Source of the DNA: Streptomyces sp. NRRL F-5135
Lineage (GTDB): Bacteria > Actinomycetota > Actinomycetes > Streptomycetales > Streptomycetaceae
NCBI RefSeq assembly: GCF_000719775.1
Contig: NZ_JOHR01000009.1
Location: 248,001 to 312,000, forward strand
Reading direction: 5' to 3'
DNA length: 64,000 nucleotides
In this document: piece by piece, positions 1 through 9,434 of the stretch
Layout of the letters: every line of letters starts with the position of its first letter
How positions within the stretch are numbered: the stretch's first letter is position 1
The notes under the pieces: generated by a model
What the model was told of the DNA's origin: nothing
Seen by the model: only the letters and a program-made list of their open reading frames with translations
Databases searched by the model: none
Position numbers and translations under genes: made by a program

Positions 1-1
1 C

Positions 2-682
2 GGCCGGTTCGACGACGCGCGCTCCCACTACGCCGAGGCGCTCGCGACGGCGCGCGTCGCGAACGACCCGGCGGTCGAGGCACACGCCTTCGCCAACACC
101 TCGTTCCTGGCCCGGGATTCGGGCCGGTACCGGGAAGCGGTACGCGCCGCCCAGGCGGGACTGCGGGCCGCCGCGCAGCTCGGCTCGTCCCGGCTGCTGG
201 CGCTGCTCTCCCTGCGGGAGGCCGCCGGGTGGGCCAAGGTCGGCGACCGGGCGGGCTGCGAACGGACGCTGGCCCGGGCCATCGCGTACTTCGACCGTGG
301 CCCGTCGGACGCGGATCCCGAGTGGATGTCCTTCTTCGGCGAACCCGAACTGGAGGCGCAGAAGGCGCTCTGCCACGCCGCGCTCGGCGACGCGCGGCGG
401 GCGGCCCGCCACGTGTACCGGGCCACCGCCCTCCAGGACCCGCACTTCGCCCGCAACCTCGCGCTCTATCGCGCCGAGCTGGCCACGAACCTGGCCCGCG
501 CGGGCGCGCCGGACGAGGCGGCGACGGCCGGACACCAGGCGCTGGACCTCCTGGACCAGGTGCAGTCGTCGCGCATCCACACGCGGCTCGCGGCAACGGT
601 GCGCGCGCTGCTGCCGCAGCGGCGGCTGCCGGAGGTGGCGACGTTCCTGGAGCGGCACGCCGCGACGGACCCGCGCGCGTGA
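2..682 (+). CDS. TPR-containing regulatory protein, C-terminal part (5' end outside window)
   Basis: The reading frame is open from the first bases of the window, so only the last 226 residues are seen. They form alanine/leucine-rich helical pairs with the spacing of tetratricopeptide repeats (for example RFDDARSHYAEAL near the start and PDEAATAGHQALDLLDQV near the end). Many Streptomyces helix-turn-helix regulators end in such TPR blocks, but the N-terminal domain that would prove this lies outside. It ends with the TGA at 680-682. The role as a protein-protein interaction module of a transcriptional regulator is inferred; another TPR protein cannot be excluded. Confidence 0.7.
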   Translation, partial: GRFDDARSHYAEALATARVANDPAVEAHAFANTSFLARDSGRYREAVRAAQAGLRAAAQLGSSRLLALLSLREAAGWAKVGDRAGCERTLARAIAYFDRGPSDADPEWMSFFGEPELEAQKALCHAALGDARRAARHVYRATALQDPHFARNLALYRAELATNLARAGAPDEAATAGHQALDLLDQVQSSRIHTRLAATVRALLPQRRLPEVATFLERHAATDPRA

Positions 683-702
683 CCGCGCGCGCACACGCAT
701 AA

Positions 703-817
703 GCCGGACACGCGGGAGCCGGACACGCGGAAGGCGGACACGGAGAGGCCGGACACGCGTCATCCGGAGACGCACCAAGCGGTACGGCGGAAGGGCGGTA
801 CGGCGGAAGGGCGGTAC
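703..817. repeat. Two short tandem-repeat tracts
   Basis: Three close copies of GCCGGACACGCG and a weaker fourth lie at 703-759. They are followed at 780-817 by a 16-bp unit beginning GGTACGGCGG present about 2.4 times. Both tracts fill the gap between two convergent genes and encode nothing convincing. Such arrays can vary in copy number by slippage. Confidence 0.6.
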
Positions 818-887
818 GGCGGGGCGGTCAGCGGTCGGCGGCCTGCCGTCGGACTGCCGTCGCCGGTCAGCGGCCGGCGGCCGGCCG

Positions 888-1484
888 TCAGACCTCCAGA
901 TGCGCCGTGTCGTTCCACACCTCGATGGCCGGGCTCCCGTACGCCCAGCCCAGGACCGACAGCGACGTGGGCGCCAGCCGGATGCGCGCCGCGAAGGAGA
1001 TGTCCTCGCCCAGCCAGCGCGCGCCGATCGCGCGCAGGATGTGGCCGTGCGCGAAGACCAGCGCGTCCCGGTCCGCCGATCGCGCCCAGGCGACGACCTC
1101 GTCCGCGCGGGCGGACACCTCCGCCAGGCTCTCGCCGTCCGGGACGCCGTCCCGCCAGATGAACCAGTCCGGACGGTCCGCCGTGATCTGTGTCGGTGTC
1201 ATGCCCTCGTACGCGCCGTAGTCGAACTCCATCAGCGCGTCCCACGCGTCCGCCCGCTCCCCGAAGCCCGCCAGCGCACAGGTCTCGCTCGCGCGCGCCA
1301 GCGGGCTGGTGCGGATCTCCGCGTAGGCGAGCCCGGACCAGGGAGCGCGGTGCAGCCGTTCCCCGAGCAGCTTGGCGCCCCGGCGGCCCTCCTCGAGCAA
1401 CGGTATGTCCGTCCTGCCGGTGTGCTGTCCGGACAGCGACCAGGCGGTCTGGCCGTGCCGGGCGAGCAGGATGCGCGGTGCCAT
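888..1484 (-). CDS. Histidine phosphatase (phosphoglycerate mutase-like) family protein
   Basis: This 198-residue protein opens with the family signature RHGQTAW (phospho-acceptor histidine around residue 9), followed by a GRTDIPL segment and a late [10 protein letters not shown] motif carrying the second catalytic histidine. Members hydrolyse small phosphoesters through a phosphohistidine intermediate; the substrate cannot be read from sequence. The ATG at 1484 is chosen because an AGGGAG ribosome binding site lies just upstream and the family motif follows at once; a longer in-frame extension to 1682 lacks support. It is divergent from the PAP2 gene. Confidence 0.88.
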   Translation of the reverse strand: MAPRILLARHGQTAWSLSGQHTGRTDIPLLEEGRRGAKLLGERLHRAPWSGLAYAEIRTSPLARASETCALAGFGERADAWDALMEFDYGAYEGMTPTQITADRPDWFIWRDGVPDGESLAEVSARADEVVAWARSADRDALVFAHGHILRAIGARWLGEDISFAARIRLAPTSLSVLGWAYGSPAIEVWNDTAHLEV

Positions 1485-1699
1485 GGAGGGCTCTCCCTGA
1501 AAGTTCACAACTGATGCCGCCCCATCATCGCGCACCTGAACGAAGGCCGGCCTTTCGGGGGCAACCGCGGGCGGAATCCCGGCGTCCCACTCTCCGTCGG
1601 CCGATGCTGTCGAACGGGTGTCCCGGAGACACCCGGGCGAAGGCCCCGAGGACGTACGCCGTACGGTTGAACGCCGGCCCAAAGCTGTATGAACTCACG

Positions 1700-2764
1700 A
1701 TGGAGACCGCCCGGATGCCGTTGCCGTACAGCGCCAGCGCCGCCGCCAGCCCCACGCCGACCGCGGGACACCGGCCGCGCTGGTGGGCGGAGCTGCCGCT
1801 GGTTCTCGTGATCTACGCCGCGTACTCGGCGGTCCGCCTGCTGGCCGGCGGTGACGTGTCGACGGCCGTCGAGCACGGGCTGGCGATCCTGCGCGTGGAG
1901 CAGGCGCTCTTCCTCAATCTGGAGCACCCGCTCAACCGGCTGTTCACGAGCACCCCGGCCATCGGCATACCCGCCGACTTCCTCTACGCGGCGCTCCACT
2001 ACGTGGTCACCCCGGGCATCCTCGTCTGGCTGTTCCGCCGCCGGCCGGACGTCTACCGGAGCGCCCGCGTCTGGATCCTGTGCGTCACGGTCCTCGGCCT
2101 GGCCGGTTTCGTCCTCATGCCGACGTGCCCGCCCCGGCTGCTGGCCGCGGAGTACGGCTTCGTCGACACGATGGCGCAGTACAGCGCGTACGGGTGGTGG
2201 GGCGGCGAGGCGAGCGCCCCGCGCGGTCTCGGCGGGATGACCAACCAGTACGCGGCGATGCCGAGCCTGCACGTCGGCTGGGCGGTGTGGTGCGGCGTCA
2301 TGATGTGGCGGTACGCCCGCACGCCGCTGGTGAAGTGGCTGGGGGTGGTCTATCCGCTGGTCATCACGGTGGTGGTGATGGGGACGGCGAACCACTACTT
2401 CCTGGACGCGGTGGGGGGTGCCGCGGTGGTGGTGCTCGGAGGGCTGCTGGTCAAGCCCGTGACGCGGGCTGCCGACCGCCTCTGGGGAGCACGCGTACGC
2501 GAGCGGCGCGCACGGTCCGAGGGGCGGCTCTCCGACGCGCTCGGCGCCGCTCCCGAACCCGGCGCGGCGCCGGTGACCGCGCCGTTCCCGACCCGTCCCG
2601 CCGCCATTGTCAGCGGCGGATGCGAGACTTCGGCGGGTGAGCGATTCCCTGGGCAGCGGACCCGCGCCGGCACCCCCACCGGCACCGGCGGCACGGCCGG
2701 TGCCGGAGCCGAGGACGCCGTCGGCGCCCCTTCCGCAGACGACACTCCGGCGACGGCTCGCTGA
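1700..2764 (+). CDS. PAP2-superfamily membrane phosphatase
   Basis: 354 residues with several transmembrane helices. It carries the bacterial PAP2/inositolphosphotransferase-like motifs PSLHVGWA (catalytic histidine) and NHYFLDAVGGA (second histidine and aspartate), which together form the vanadate-phosphatase-type active site. These enzymes dephosphorylate or transfer lipid phosphates at the membrane. The ATG at 1700 is taken, with another in-frame ATG at 1715. The last ~90 residues are hydrophilic and low complexity, and their DNA overlaps the start of the next gene in a different frame, so the true C-terminus may vary among relatives. Confidence 0.85.
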   Translation: METARMPLPYSASAAASPTPTAGHRPRWWAELPLVLVIYAAYSAVRLLAGGDVSTAVEHGLAILRVEQALFLNLEHPLNRLFTSTPAIGIPADFLYAALHYVVTPGILVWLFRRRPDVYRSARVWILCVTVLGLAGFVLMPTCPPRLLAAEYGFVDTMAQYSAYGWWGGEASAPRGLGGMTNQYAAMPSLHVGWAVWCGVMMWRYARTPLVKWLGVVYPLVITVVVMGTANHYFLDAVGGAAVVVLGGLLVKPVTRAADRLWGARVRERRARSEGRLSDALGAAPEPGAAPVTAPFPTRPAAIVSGGCETSAGERFPGQRTRAGTPTGTGGTAGAGAEDAVGAPSADDTPATAR

Positions 2765-4046
2765 GCTGCGCGGGCCGACCCTCGCGCCGCATCCCCTCGA
2801 TGCCCGCGCGCTGGCGGCCCTCGCGGCCAACCCGGGCTGCCGACGACGGGCGCTGCTGGACAGCGCCGGGGTCGACAAGGGGGCGCTCGCGTCGGCGCTG
2901 GGCGCGCCGGCGCCGTTCGGACAGTCCCAGTTCGCCTTCATGCGGGGGAACGCGTTCGAGGCCAAGGTGAAGGCCGACGGCGGTACGGAACTGCTGCGGC
3001 TGCTGGTGGAGCGGCTCGGCGGCACGGAGCCGCCGCCCGGTCCCGGCGCCGCCGCCACCCCCGATCTGTCGGCGTCCGGGCCGGAGGGACGGGTGGCCCG
3101 TACGGCCCTGGCGTTGCGCGAGGCCACCGGGTCCGGGGGCTGGACGCTGCTGGACCATCCCCTGCTGGCGCTGGAGGTGGCGGGCTCGCCCGCGTATCTG
3201 GAGCCGGACGCGGTGGTGGTGCGCCCGGACGGGCGGTGGACGGTCGTGGAGATCAAGTCCTTCCCGATGATCGACGGCTCGGCCGACCCGTCGAAGGTGG
3301 GCGCGGCGGCGCGGCAGGCGGCGGTGTACGTGCTGGCCCTGGAGCGGGTCGCCGCGCGCACGGCGGGCGCGGAGGTGGCCGACCGGGTGCTGCTGGTCTG
3401 TCCGAGGGACTTCTCGAACCTGCCGACCGCGTCGGTCGTGGACGTGCGCAAACAGCTCTCCGTGACGCGTCGGCAGCTGGCGCGGCTGACCCGGATCGAG
3501 GACATCGCGGACACGGTCCCGGAGGGCACGACCTTCGACCTGGAGCACTGCTCGGGCGACGAGCTGACGGCGGCGGTCGACTCCGTCCCCGCCTCCTACG
3601 CGCCGGAGTGCCTGGCGGCCTGCGAGCTGGCCTTCCACTGCCGCGCCCGGTCCCGGGAGGCGGACGCGGTGGAGGCGCTGGGCCGGGGCGTACGGGGCGA
3701 GCTGGGCGGCCTGACGACGGTCGCGTCGGTGCTGGCGGCGGCCCACGGGGAGTCGGGGGACCCCCGGGACCCGACGGTGGCGGCGCTGCGCAGGGCGGCG
3801 GAGCTGCGGGCGGAGGCCCTGGCGAGCGCGGCGGCGGCCCCCGGGCGCACCGGAGGAGGGGACGGCCGGGACGGCCCGGGGCCGGCCGGGAGCCTCTCGG
3901 CGTGCGAGGCCGCGTCGACGGGCGGGACCAGTTCGTCCGGCGCGACCACCACAAGCACCCGCACTCGCTCTCGCGCCGGCACCGGTGAAGCGGCCGCGAC
4001 CGGCCACGGCCATGGCCGGTCCGCCTCGGCCCGGACGGAGTCCTGA
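2637..4046 (+). CDS. RecB/Cas4-like PD-(D/E)XK nuclease with predicted Fe-S cluster
   Basis: With the GTG start at 2637 (a TTG at 2607 is an alternative) the protein has 469 residues. Motifs in order: GNAFEAK near 104 (motif I-like), EPDAVV (Asp191), VVEIKS (Glu205-x-Lys207) and QAAVY (Gln227-xxx-Tyr231). This is the RecB-family nuclease arrangement. A lone cysteine at 68 before the nuclease core and a C-x3-C-x5-C cluster (325, 329, 335) after it match the four-cysteine iron-sulfur layout of AddB, Cas4 and Dna2 nucleases. Function inferred: DNA end cleavage with the helicase two genes downstream. The stop overlaps the next start (TGATG). Nuclease activity and operon use are untested here. Confidence 0.7.
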   Translation: MSDSLGSGPAPAPPPAPAARPVPEPRTPSAPLPQTTLRRRLAELRGPTLAPHPLDARALAALAANPGCRRRALLDSAGVDKGALASALGAPAPFGQSQFAFMRGNAFEAKVKADGGTELLRLLVERLGGTEPPPGPGAAATPDLSASGPEGRVARTALALREATGSGGWTLLDHPLLALEVAGSPAYLEPDAVVVRPDGRWTVVEIKSFPMIDGSADPSKVGAAARQAAVYVLALERVAARTAGAEVADRVLLVCPRDFSNLPTASVVDVRKQLSVTRRQLARLTRIEDIADTVPEGTTFDLEHCSGDELTAAVDSVPASYAPECLAACELAFHCRARSREADAVEALGRGVRGELGGLTTVASVLAAAHGESGDPRDPTVAALRRAAELRAEALASAAAAPGRTGGGDGRDGPGPAGSLSACEAASTGGTSSSGATTTSTRTRSRAGTGEAAATGHGHGRSASARTES

Positions 4047-5707
4047 TGTCGTTGATCAGCACGCTCGCCCGGATGGAGGCCGTCGCGAGCGGCAGCGCGC
4101 AGCCGCTGGCCACGGTCCGGCACCGGCGGATCTCCGACCGGCCCCTCGTGCTCGTACCGCTGACGACCGCCGGCGAGGCCGGGGCACCGCTCGGGGCGCT
4201 CGTCGGGACCGAGCGGGACGCCCCGCGGCTGCTGACGGTCGCCCAGCCCCGCGACCGCGACCTGCGGTTCGCGTTCCTCGGCGAGCTGGCCGAGGCCGTC
4301 CTGCCGTACCTCGACGAGTACGCCGACGCCGTGGAACCGGCCGAGCGGTCCGAGGCCGACCCGGAGACCGGCAAGCGCGTCAAGGTCACGGTCGAACTGT
4401 GCGCGGACGCGCCGCAGATCGTCGTGCCCAGCCGGCCGGGGATCGACTTCGTACGGCTGCTGGGGCGTTCGATGCGGTTCCGGCGCACGGCCGAGGAGGA
4501 CCCCGACGCCGCGTACCCCGCCCCGCCCCGCGTCCCCCTGCTCGGCCGCTGGCTGACGCACTACGGCGAGCGCGCCCGGGTGCCCGGTTCCTCGCTGCTG
4601 CTCGCGGCGACCGACCTGCTGAACCGGCACTGGGCGACCGGCCAGTCGAGCCTGGAGGACCAGCACCTCGGCGCGCTGCTCGCCTGGATCGACCCGCCGG
4701 GGTCGCTCAGCGGCGCCGACGCGGCGCTCCACGCGGAGCTGGACCGGGACCCCGCCGGTCAGCTGGTGTGCCCGCCGGCCGGACCGGCGACGGACCCGGC
4801 GTTCGACAACAAGCTGCTCGCCCCGGCCGTCGAGGCGTACGACCGCGCCCGCCAGGCTCTCGCCGCGGCGGAGGACGGGCCCCGGGCGGAGGAGCGGCTC
4901 GCCCGGCTCACCGCCGCCGAGCACGCGATCCGCGCCCTGCTCGCGGACGTCATGCGGCCCACCTGGGACTCGGTCTGGCACGCCCTCGACCTGCTGCGGG
5001 AGCTGCCGGAGGGCGGGCGGGTCGCCGACCGCTGGACCCGCGACCGCTGGTCGTTCACCGGCCACCGCGACCGGGTGCGGGCCGGGGAGCCACCTCAGCC
5101 CCGCCACGACGACGCGGTGACCGCCGCGCAGAAGCTCGCCTCGCGCGAGAGCGCCCAGGGCCAGTTGGAGGCGCAGGAGGCACTGGACGATCCGCTGGTG
5201 CTCGCGGGCCGCAGGCTGTCCGGTGAGGCGTTCCTGAGCGAGGTGACGGAGGTGGTGATGGCGTACAGCGAGAGCAGGCGCCCGAGCCCCCGCCCCCTGG
5301 TCACCGTCCGCACCGACGACCGGCCGCAGCTGGGCGAGGGCGTGAAGGTGTACCGCTCGCTGGACGGCAAACCGCAGTCCGCCGAGTTCGTGCGGTACGA
5401 GGAGGACGGCTCGCCGGTGCTGCGGCTGACCGACCGCATGGGCCGGGCCAAGGATCCCGCGCCCGGCTCGGTGCCGGAGAAGGGCGACCGGATCGCCTGG
5501 ACGCTGTTCGAGCACGACCAGCGCGGCGGGCCGAAGCTGCCGGACCCCGAGGACACGCCCTGGACCCACGGCGGCCCGCCGGGCGCGGACGGGACGCCGG
5601 GCGTCGGCGCGCCGGACGGCTCGGGGGCGGCACGCGGTTCGTACGGCCGTACGGGAACCGACGCGGCCGTCGGCCCCGACCCCATGACCGAGGAGGACTT
5701 CCTTTGA
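4046..5707 (+). CDS. Unrecognised 553-residue protein linking nuclease and helicase genes
   Basis: I do not recognise a family. The protein is soluble, acidic and rich in alanine and leucine helices, with a predicted helical stretch around residues 265-310, a more beta-like region near 430-500 (LVTVRTDD, GVKVYRSLDG), a disordered glycine/proline tail, and an acidic end EEDFL. Its start overlaps the nuclease stop by one base, and its TGA is overlapped by the TTG start of the helicase gene (TTGA). Translation of the three is therefore very probably coupled. By position it may be an adaptor or regulatory subunit of a nuclease-helicase complex; this is inference only. Confidence 0.75.
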   Translation: MSLISTLARMEAVASGSAQPLATVRHRRISDRPLVLVPLTTAGEAGAPLGALVGTERDAPRLLTVAQPRDRDLRFAFLGELAEAVLPYLDEYADAVEPAERSEADPETGKRVKVTVELCADAPQIVVPSRPGIDFVRLLGRSMRFRRTAEEDPDAAYPAPPRVPLLGRWLTHYGERARVPGSSLLLAATDLLNRHWATGQSSLEDQHLGALLAWIDPPGSLSGADAALHAELDRDPAGQLVCPPAGPATDPAFDNKLLAPAVEAYDRARQALAAAEDGPRAEERLARLTAAEHAIRALLADVMRPTWDSVWHALDLLRELPEGGRVADRWTRDRWSFTGHRDRVRAGEPPQPRHDDAVTAAQKLASRESAQGQLEAQEALDDPLVLAGRRLSGEAFLSEVTEVVMAYSESRRPSPRPLVTVRTDDRPQLGEGVKVYRSLDGKPQSAEFVRYEEDGSPVLRLTDRMGRAKDPAPGSVPEKGDRIAWTLFEHDQRGGPKLPDPEDTPWTHGGPPGADGTPGVGAPDGSGAARGSYGRTGTDAAVGPDPMTEEDFL

Positions 5708-7152
5708 CCGCGCCCGCCACTCACGGCCCCGACCCCGCGGGCCGGTCGGCCGACGGTCCGAACGCCGGTCCCCCGTCGGCCGGCGGCCGGTCATCCGGCT
5801 CCGCCGGACCCGACGACACGGCCGCCGGCTTCGACCCCGGGGCCGCCGCCGGCCGGGCCACCGACGCGATCCTGCGCGACACCCTCCACGGCCCGCACCG
5901 CGGCGTCGTCGTGGACTCCCCGCCCGGCGCGGGCAAGTCGACGCTCGTCGTGCGGGCGGCGCGCGAACTGGCCGCGGCCGGGCGGCCCCTCATGGTCGTC
6001 GCGCAGACCAACGCGCAGGTGGACGACCTCGTCGTGCGGCTCGCCGAGAAGGACCCGGAGCTGCCCGTCGGCCGGCTGCACAGCAACGACCCCGATCCCT
6101 ACGACAAGGTGCTCGACGACCTGCCGAACGTCCGCAAGTCCGCGAAGGCCGCCGACCTGACCGGGCTCGACATCGTCATCTCGACGGCCGCGAAGTGGGC
6201 GCACGTCCAGGGCGTCGAGCCCTGGAGCCACGCGATCGTGGACGAGGCGTACCAGATGCGCTCGGACGCGCTGCTCGCGGTCGCCGGGCTCTTCGAGCGC
6301 GCGCTGTTCGTCGGCGACCCCGGCCAGCTGGACCCGTTCAGCGTGGTCGGCGCGGACCAGTGGGCGGGGCTGTCGTACGACCCCTCGGCGAGCGCCGTGT
6401 CCACGCTCCTCGCGCACAACCCGGACCTCCCCCAGCACCGGCTGCCGGTCTCCTGGCGGCTGCCCGCGTCGGCGGCGCCGCTGGTGTCGGACGCGTTCTA
6501 CCCGTACACGCCCTTCCGCAGCGGTACGGCGCCCGGCGAGCGGACCCTCGCCTTCGGCGTGCCGTCCGACGGCTCGGGCCCCGACCGGGTGCTGGACGAG
6601 GCGGCGGAGTCGGGCTGGGGGCTGCTGGAGCTGCCCGCCCGCCGTACGCCCCGGACGGACCCCGAGGCGGTACGGGCCGTGGCCCTGGTCGTACGGCGGC
6701 TGCTCGACCGGGGCGCGGCGGCGACCAGCGAGCGCTCCCCCGGCCCGCGGCCGGTGACGGCCGACCGGATCGCCGTCGGCACGGCCCACCGCGACCAGGC
6801 GGCGGCGGTCCGTGCGGCGCTCGCGGAACTGGGCGTGAGCGGGGTCGCCGTGGACACGGCGAACCGGCTCCAGGGCCGGGAGTTCGACGTCACCGTCGTG
6901 CTCCACCCGTTGTCCGGGCGGCCGGACGCGACGGCGTTCCACCTGGAGACGGGACGGCTGTGCGTCCTCGCCTCCCGGCACCGGCACGCCTGCGTCGTGG
7001 TGTGCCGGGCCGGCGTGTCGGAGCTGCTGGACGAGCACCCCTCGACGGAGCCCGTCCAGCTCGGGGTCACGATCAAATTCCCGGACGGCTGGGAGGCGAA
7101 CCACGCGGTGCTGGCGCGGCTGTCGGAGCACCGGGTGAGCTGGCAGCCGTAG
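5704..7152 (+). CDS. Superfamily 1 DNA/RNA helicase-like ATPase
   Basis: 482 residues from a TTG start preceded by GAGGAGG eight bases upstream. Helicase motifs are visible: Walker A PPGAGKST (73-80), motif Ia AQTNAQVDDL (100-109), Walker B IVDEAYQM (178-185), motif III VGDPGQLDPF (203-212), motif IV-like SWRLP with Arg252, motif V NRLQGREFDVTVV and motif VI-like ASRHRHACVVV. The pattern fits Upf1/Dna2-type SF1 helicases. No extra nuclease domain is present, so the Fe-S nuclease encoded two genes upstream is the likely partner. Substrate and polarity cannot be told. Confidence 0.85.
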   Translation: MTAPATHGPDPAGRSADGPNAGPPSAGGRSSGSAGPDDTAAGFDPGAAAGRATDAILRDTLHGPHRGVVVDSPPGAGKSTLVVRAARELAAAGRPLMVVAQTNAQVDDLVVRLAEKDPELPVGRLHSNDPDPYDKVLDDLPNVRKSAKAADLTGLDIVISTAAKWAHVQGVEPWSHAIVDEAYQMRSDALLAVAGLFERALFVGDPGQLDPFSVVGADQWAGLSYDPSASAVSTLLAHNPDLPQHRLPVSWRLPASAAPLVSDAFYPYTPFRSGTAPGERTLAFGVPSDGSGPDRVLDEAAESGWGLLELPARRTPRTDPEAVRAVALVVRRLLDRGAAATSERSPGPRPVTADRIAVGTAHRDQAAAVRAALAELGVSGVAVDTANRLQGREFDVTVVLHPLSGRPDATAFHLETGRLCVLASRHRHACVVVCRAGVSELLDEHPSTEPVQLGVTIKFPDGWEANHAVLARLSEHRVSWQP

Positions 7153-7195
7153 GCGGTACGAGCCGCCCCGGGCCCGGGGCGGCTCCGTTCGTTCG

Positions 7196-7675
7196 CTACT
7201 CGCCCTCGTAGGCCGCGCGGAGGGCCGCGATGTCGAATTTGCCCATCGTCATCATCGTCTCCGTGGCCCGCCTCGCCTTCTCCGGGTCCGCGTCGGCGAT
7301 CATGTCGATGAGCGCCTCCGGGACGACCTGCCAGGACACGCCGTACTTGTCCTTGAGCCAACCGCACGGGCCCTCCTCGCCGTCCTCGCCGAGCGCGGTC
7401 CAGTAGTGGTCCACCTCGTCCTGGTCGGCGCAGCGGATCTGGAACGAGACGGCCTCGTTGAACGTGAACTCCGGACCGCCGTTCAGCCCGACGAACTTCT
7501 GCCCGTTGATCTCGAACTCCACGACCAAGACGGAGCCGACCTCCCCGGGCCCGGCCTCGTTGTAACGGGTGATGCGGCCGAGCCGGGAGTTCTTGAAGAT
7601 CGAGATGTAGTGGTTCGCCGCTTCTTCCGCCTGTCCGTCGAACCAGAGACAGGTGGTGAATCCTTCGGTGACCAT
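7196..7675 (-). CDS. VOC-family (PhnB-like) protein
   Basis: 159 residues with the fold pattern of the PhnB/3-demethylubiquinone-methyltransferase-like branch of the vicinal oxygen chelate superfamily: FTTCLWFDGQAEEAANHYISIF at the N-terminus, a central VEFEINGQKFVGLNGG strand-turn, and CGWLKDKYGVSWQVVP near the end. These are small dimeric proteins, often of unknown substrate; the old methyltransferase name is misleading. It is convergent with the helicase operon and stands alone. Confidence 0.85.
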   Translation of the reverse strand: MVTEGFTTCLWFDGQAEEAANHYISIFKNSRLGRITRYNEAGPGEVGSVLVVEFEINGQKFVGLNGGPEFTFNEAVSFQIRCADQDEVDHYWTALGEDGEEGPCGWLKDKYGVSWQVVPEALIDMIADADPEKARRATETMMTMGKFDIAALRAAYEGE

Positions 7676-7968
7676 CGGTACCTCCGTCAGCCGTTGTCGT
7701 TGTCACGGGTGCAGCGGGGCGCGGGCGCGCTTCCTGCCACTGTCGACCGGTGCGGGCCCGGAAACTCATCGGTGGCCGCGGGCGTCCGCGGCGTCCACTT
7801 CCCGCTCCCGCGCCGCGCCCGCACGCCCCGCGCCCCGCGCGGCCCGCGCGCACGCCGGAGACCGCACGCCCCGAAGGCCCCCTTGCGGCGGGCGGGACAA
7901 TGGAAGGTGGCCCAAGTCGGCCGGTACGCGCACGAACAGCACGAGAGCACGAGCAGGAGGACACACAC

Positions 7969-8316
7969 ATGGCGGATCCCGAGCGGAGCGAGCGGCGGCT
8001 CAGGCCCGCGCCGCTGCTCTTCGAGCCCTCGGAGGCGGTCGCCGACCCCGAGCACTTCTTCGACCTGGAATCGATCGAGGACCCCGCGGAGCTGCTGGCC
8101 AGGGCGACCGAGCTGACGCTCGCGTTCCGGGCGGCGACCGACCGGGCCGTCGAGTTCCAGGCCGTCGCCGCCGCCCAGCTCGCCGATCCGCGCCGCTTCG
8201 ACCGGCTCACGACCGCGGACATCGCGCAACGCGCGGAATGGACCGAGGACTATGCCAAGAAGATGGTCGAGTTCGGCCGGGACCTGCTGCGGGGCAACGG
8301 CTTGGCCGACATCTAA
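7969..8316 (+). CDS. Small conserved-type helical protein, unknown function
   Basis: 115 residues from an ATG with a good GGAGG site eight bases upstream. The sequence is acidic at the N-terminus and strongly helical (LLARATELTLAFRAATDRAVEFQ), without membrane segments, signal peptide or cysteines. I do not recognise a family. It is monocistronic between a VOC gene on the other strand and a primase-like gene. Codon use is like its neighbours, so it is likely a genuine resident gene. Confidence 0.7.
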   Translation: MADPERSERRLRPAPLLFEPSEAVADPEHFFDLESIEDPAELLARATELTLAFRAATDRAVEFQAVAAAQLADPRRFDRLTTADIAQRAEWTEDYAKKMVEFGRDLLRGNGLADI

Positions 8317-8515
8317 GGGGAGCCCTCAGTGCCGCGACCGGTGAGGTCTGCCCGTCGAGGAGCGGCGCCGGTTACCCGGTCGGCGGCCTGGGCCGGACAC
8401 CGTACCCGTATGGCATATGCCGAGGGCGGGGCAGGTTACTCCCTCTCGCCCCGGTCTGCCGCGCTTTCCCCGAAGTACCGAGAGAGGAACCATCCCTCCC
8501 GGTACACCTGACGTC

Positions 8516-9334
8516 ATGAGCGCATGGTTACGAGATGAAGACCCGTTGAGCCCAGGAGCCGGCGACGACGCGTGCCGCGCCGGTCTCCTCGGCGCCCCGT
8601 GGGAGGCGGCCCGGCACCTGACCGCGCGTGTCACCCCGGCGGGCGCGGACTGGCTCGCGTCCGCCGGTGCGGCTCCCGGCGCCACGCTCTCCGGCTGGGC
8701 CGCCCGTCCCCGCACGCCCGGCGTCCTGCCCTGCGGTACGGCCTTCGACGTGGTGAGCGCGCCCGCGGTCTTCGGCCGGCGCATGCTGGACCACCTGTGG
8801 TTCGACGGTCCGGGCTCCGGCCCGGTCGCCACGCACCGCGGCCGTACGCTGCTCTTCGCCACGCCCGGTACCGCCCAGCGGCTGCCGTCCCTGCTCTCCT
8901 GGGAGGAGTGGGGCGGCTCTGGTCACGGAGGCCGGGACAACGTCCTGCCGGCGCTACTGTGTCATGGCACGGGCGACGCCGTGACCGTACCGCCGCTCGC
9001 GCCCGGCGCCCCGTCGGGGCCGCGCTGGGTGGTGGCACCCGACGTCCGCCACCCCTGGCTGCCCGGACCGGACGTGCTGCTCTGGGCCTGTGTACGGGCG
9101 GCCCGCGCCCGGAGCGGAGAACACAGGGAACACGGAGAACGCGAAGAACGGGGCCCGCGCGGCGACCGGAGTCCGGGCCGCGGTACGAGCCCGGCCGGAC
9201 CGACGGCCTCCGCCGGCCCCGTACCGCGCCCGGCCACGCCTCCCGCGCACTCACCCGCGCCCCCGTACGCAGGGCCGGGCCGGACCGCGTACCCCTCCCC
9301 CACGTGGCGGACGGCACAGCTCCGGGCCCGGTGA
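8516..9334 (+). CDS. Prim-pol-like (bifunctional DNA primase/polymerase N-terminal-type) protein
   Basis: 272 residues. The first ~190 resemble Streptomyces proteins annotated as bifunctional DNA primase/polymerase-like: motifs such as VLPCGTAFDVV, HRGRTLLFATPGTAQRLP and ALLCHGTGDAVTVPP are familiar. The acidic catalytic pair expected of active prim-pol domains is not obvious, so activity is doubtful. The last 80 residues are disordered and proline-rich. The ATG at 8516 is the first plausible start. It lies 120 bp before a tRNA-Lys gene. The family call is from memory and moderate. Confidence 0.6.
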   Translation: MSAWLRDEDPLSPGAGDDACRAGLLGAPWEAARHLTARVTPAGADWLASAGAAPGATLSGWAARPRTPGVLPCGTAFDVVSAPAVFGRRMLDHLWFDGPGSGPVATHRGRTLLFATPGTAQRLPSLLSWEEWGGSGHGGRDNVLPALLCHGTGDAVTVPPLAPGAPSGPRWVVAPDVRHPWLPGPDVLLWACVRAARARSGEHREHGEREERGPRGDRSPGRGTSPAGPTASAGPVPRPATPPAHSPAPPYAGPGRTAYPSPTWRTAQLRAR

Positions 9335-9434
9335 CCACCCTTCCGCCCGCTCCCACGGTCACCGCTCCGACCAGCGGGAACGCCCCCGGTTCCGGCCTGC
9401 GGACAGCGATTTTTCTCCATGCCGATCCGGGTGC

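Noticed and set aside
1505..5794. Very long antisense open frames opposite the PAP2, nuclease and 553-residue genes
   Set aside because: Typical shadows in very GC-rich DNA; arginine/glycine/proline-rich translations without motifs, while the plus-strand frames carry clear motifs and coupled starts.
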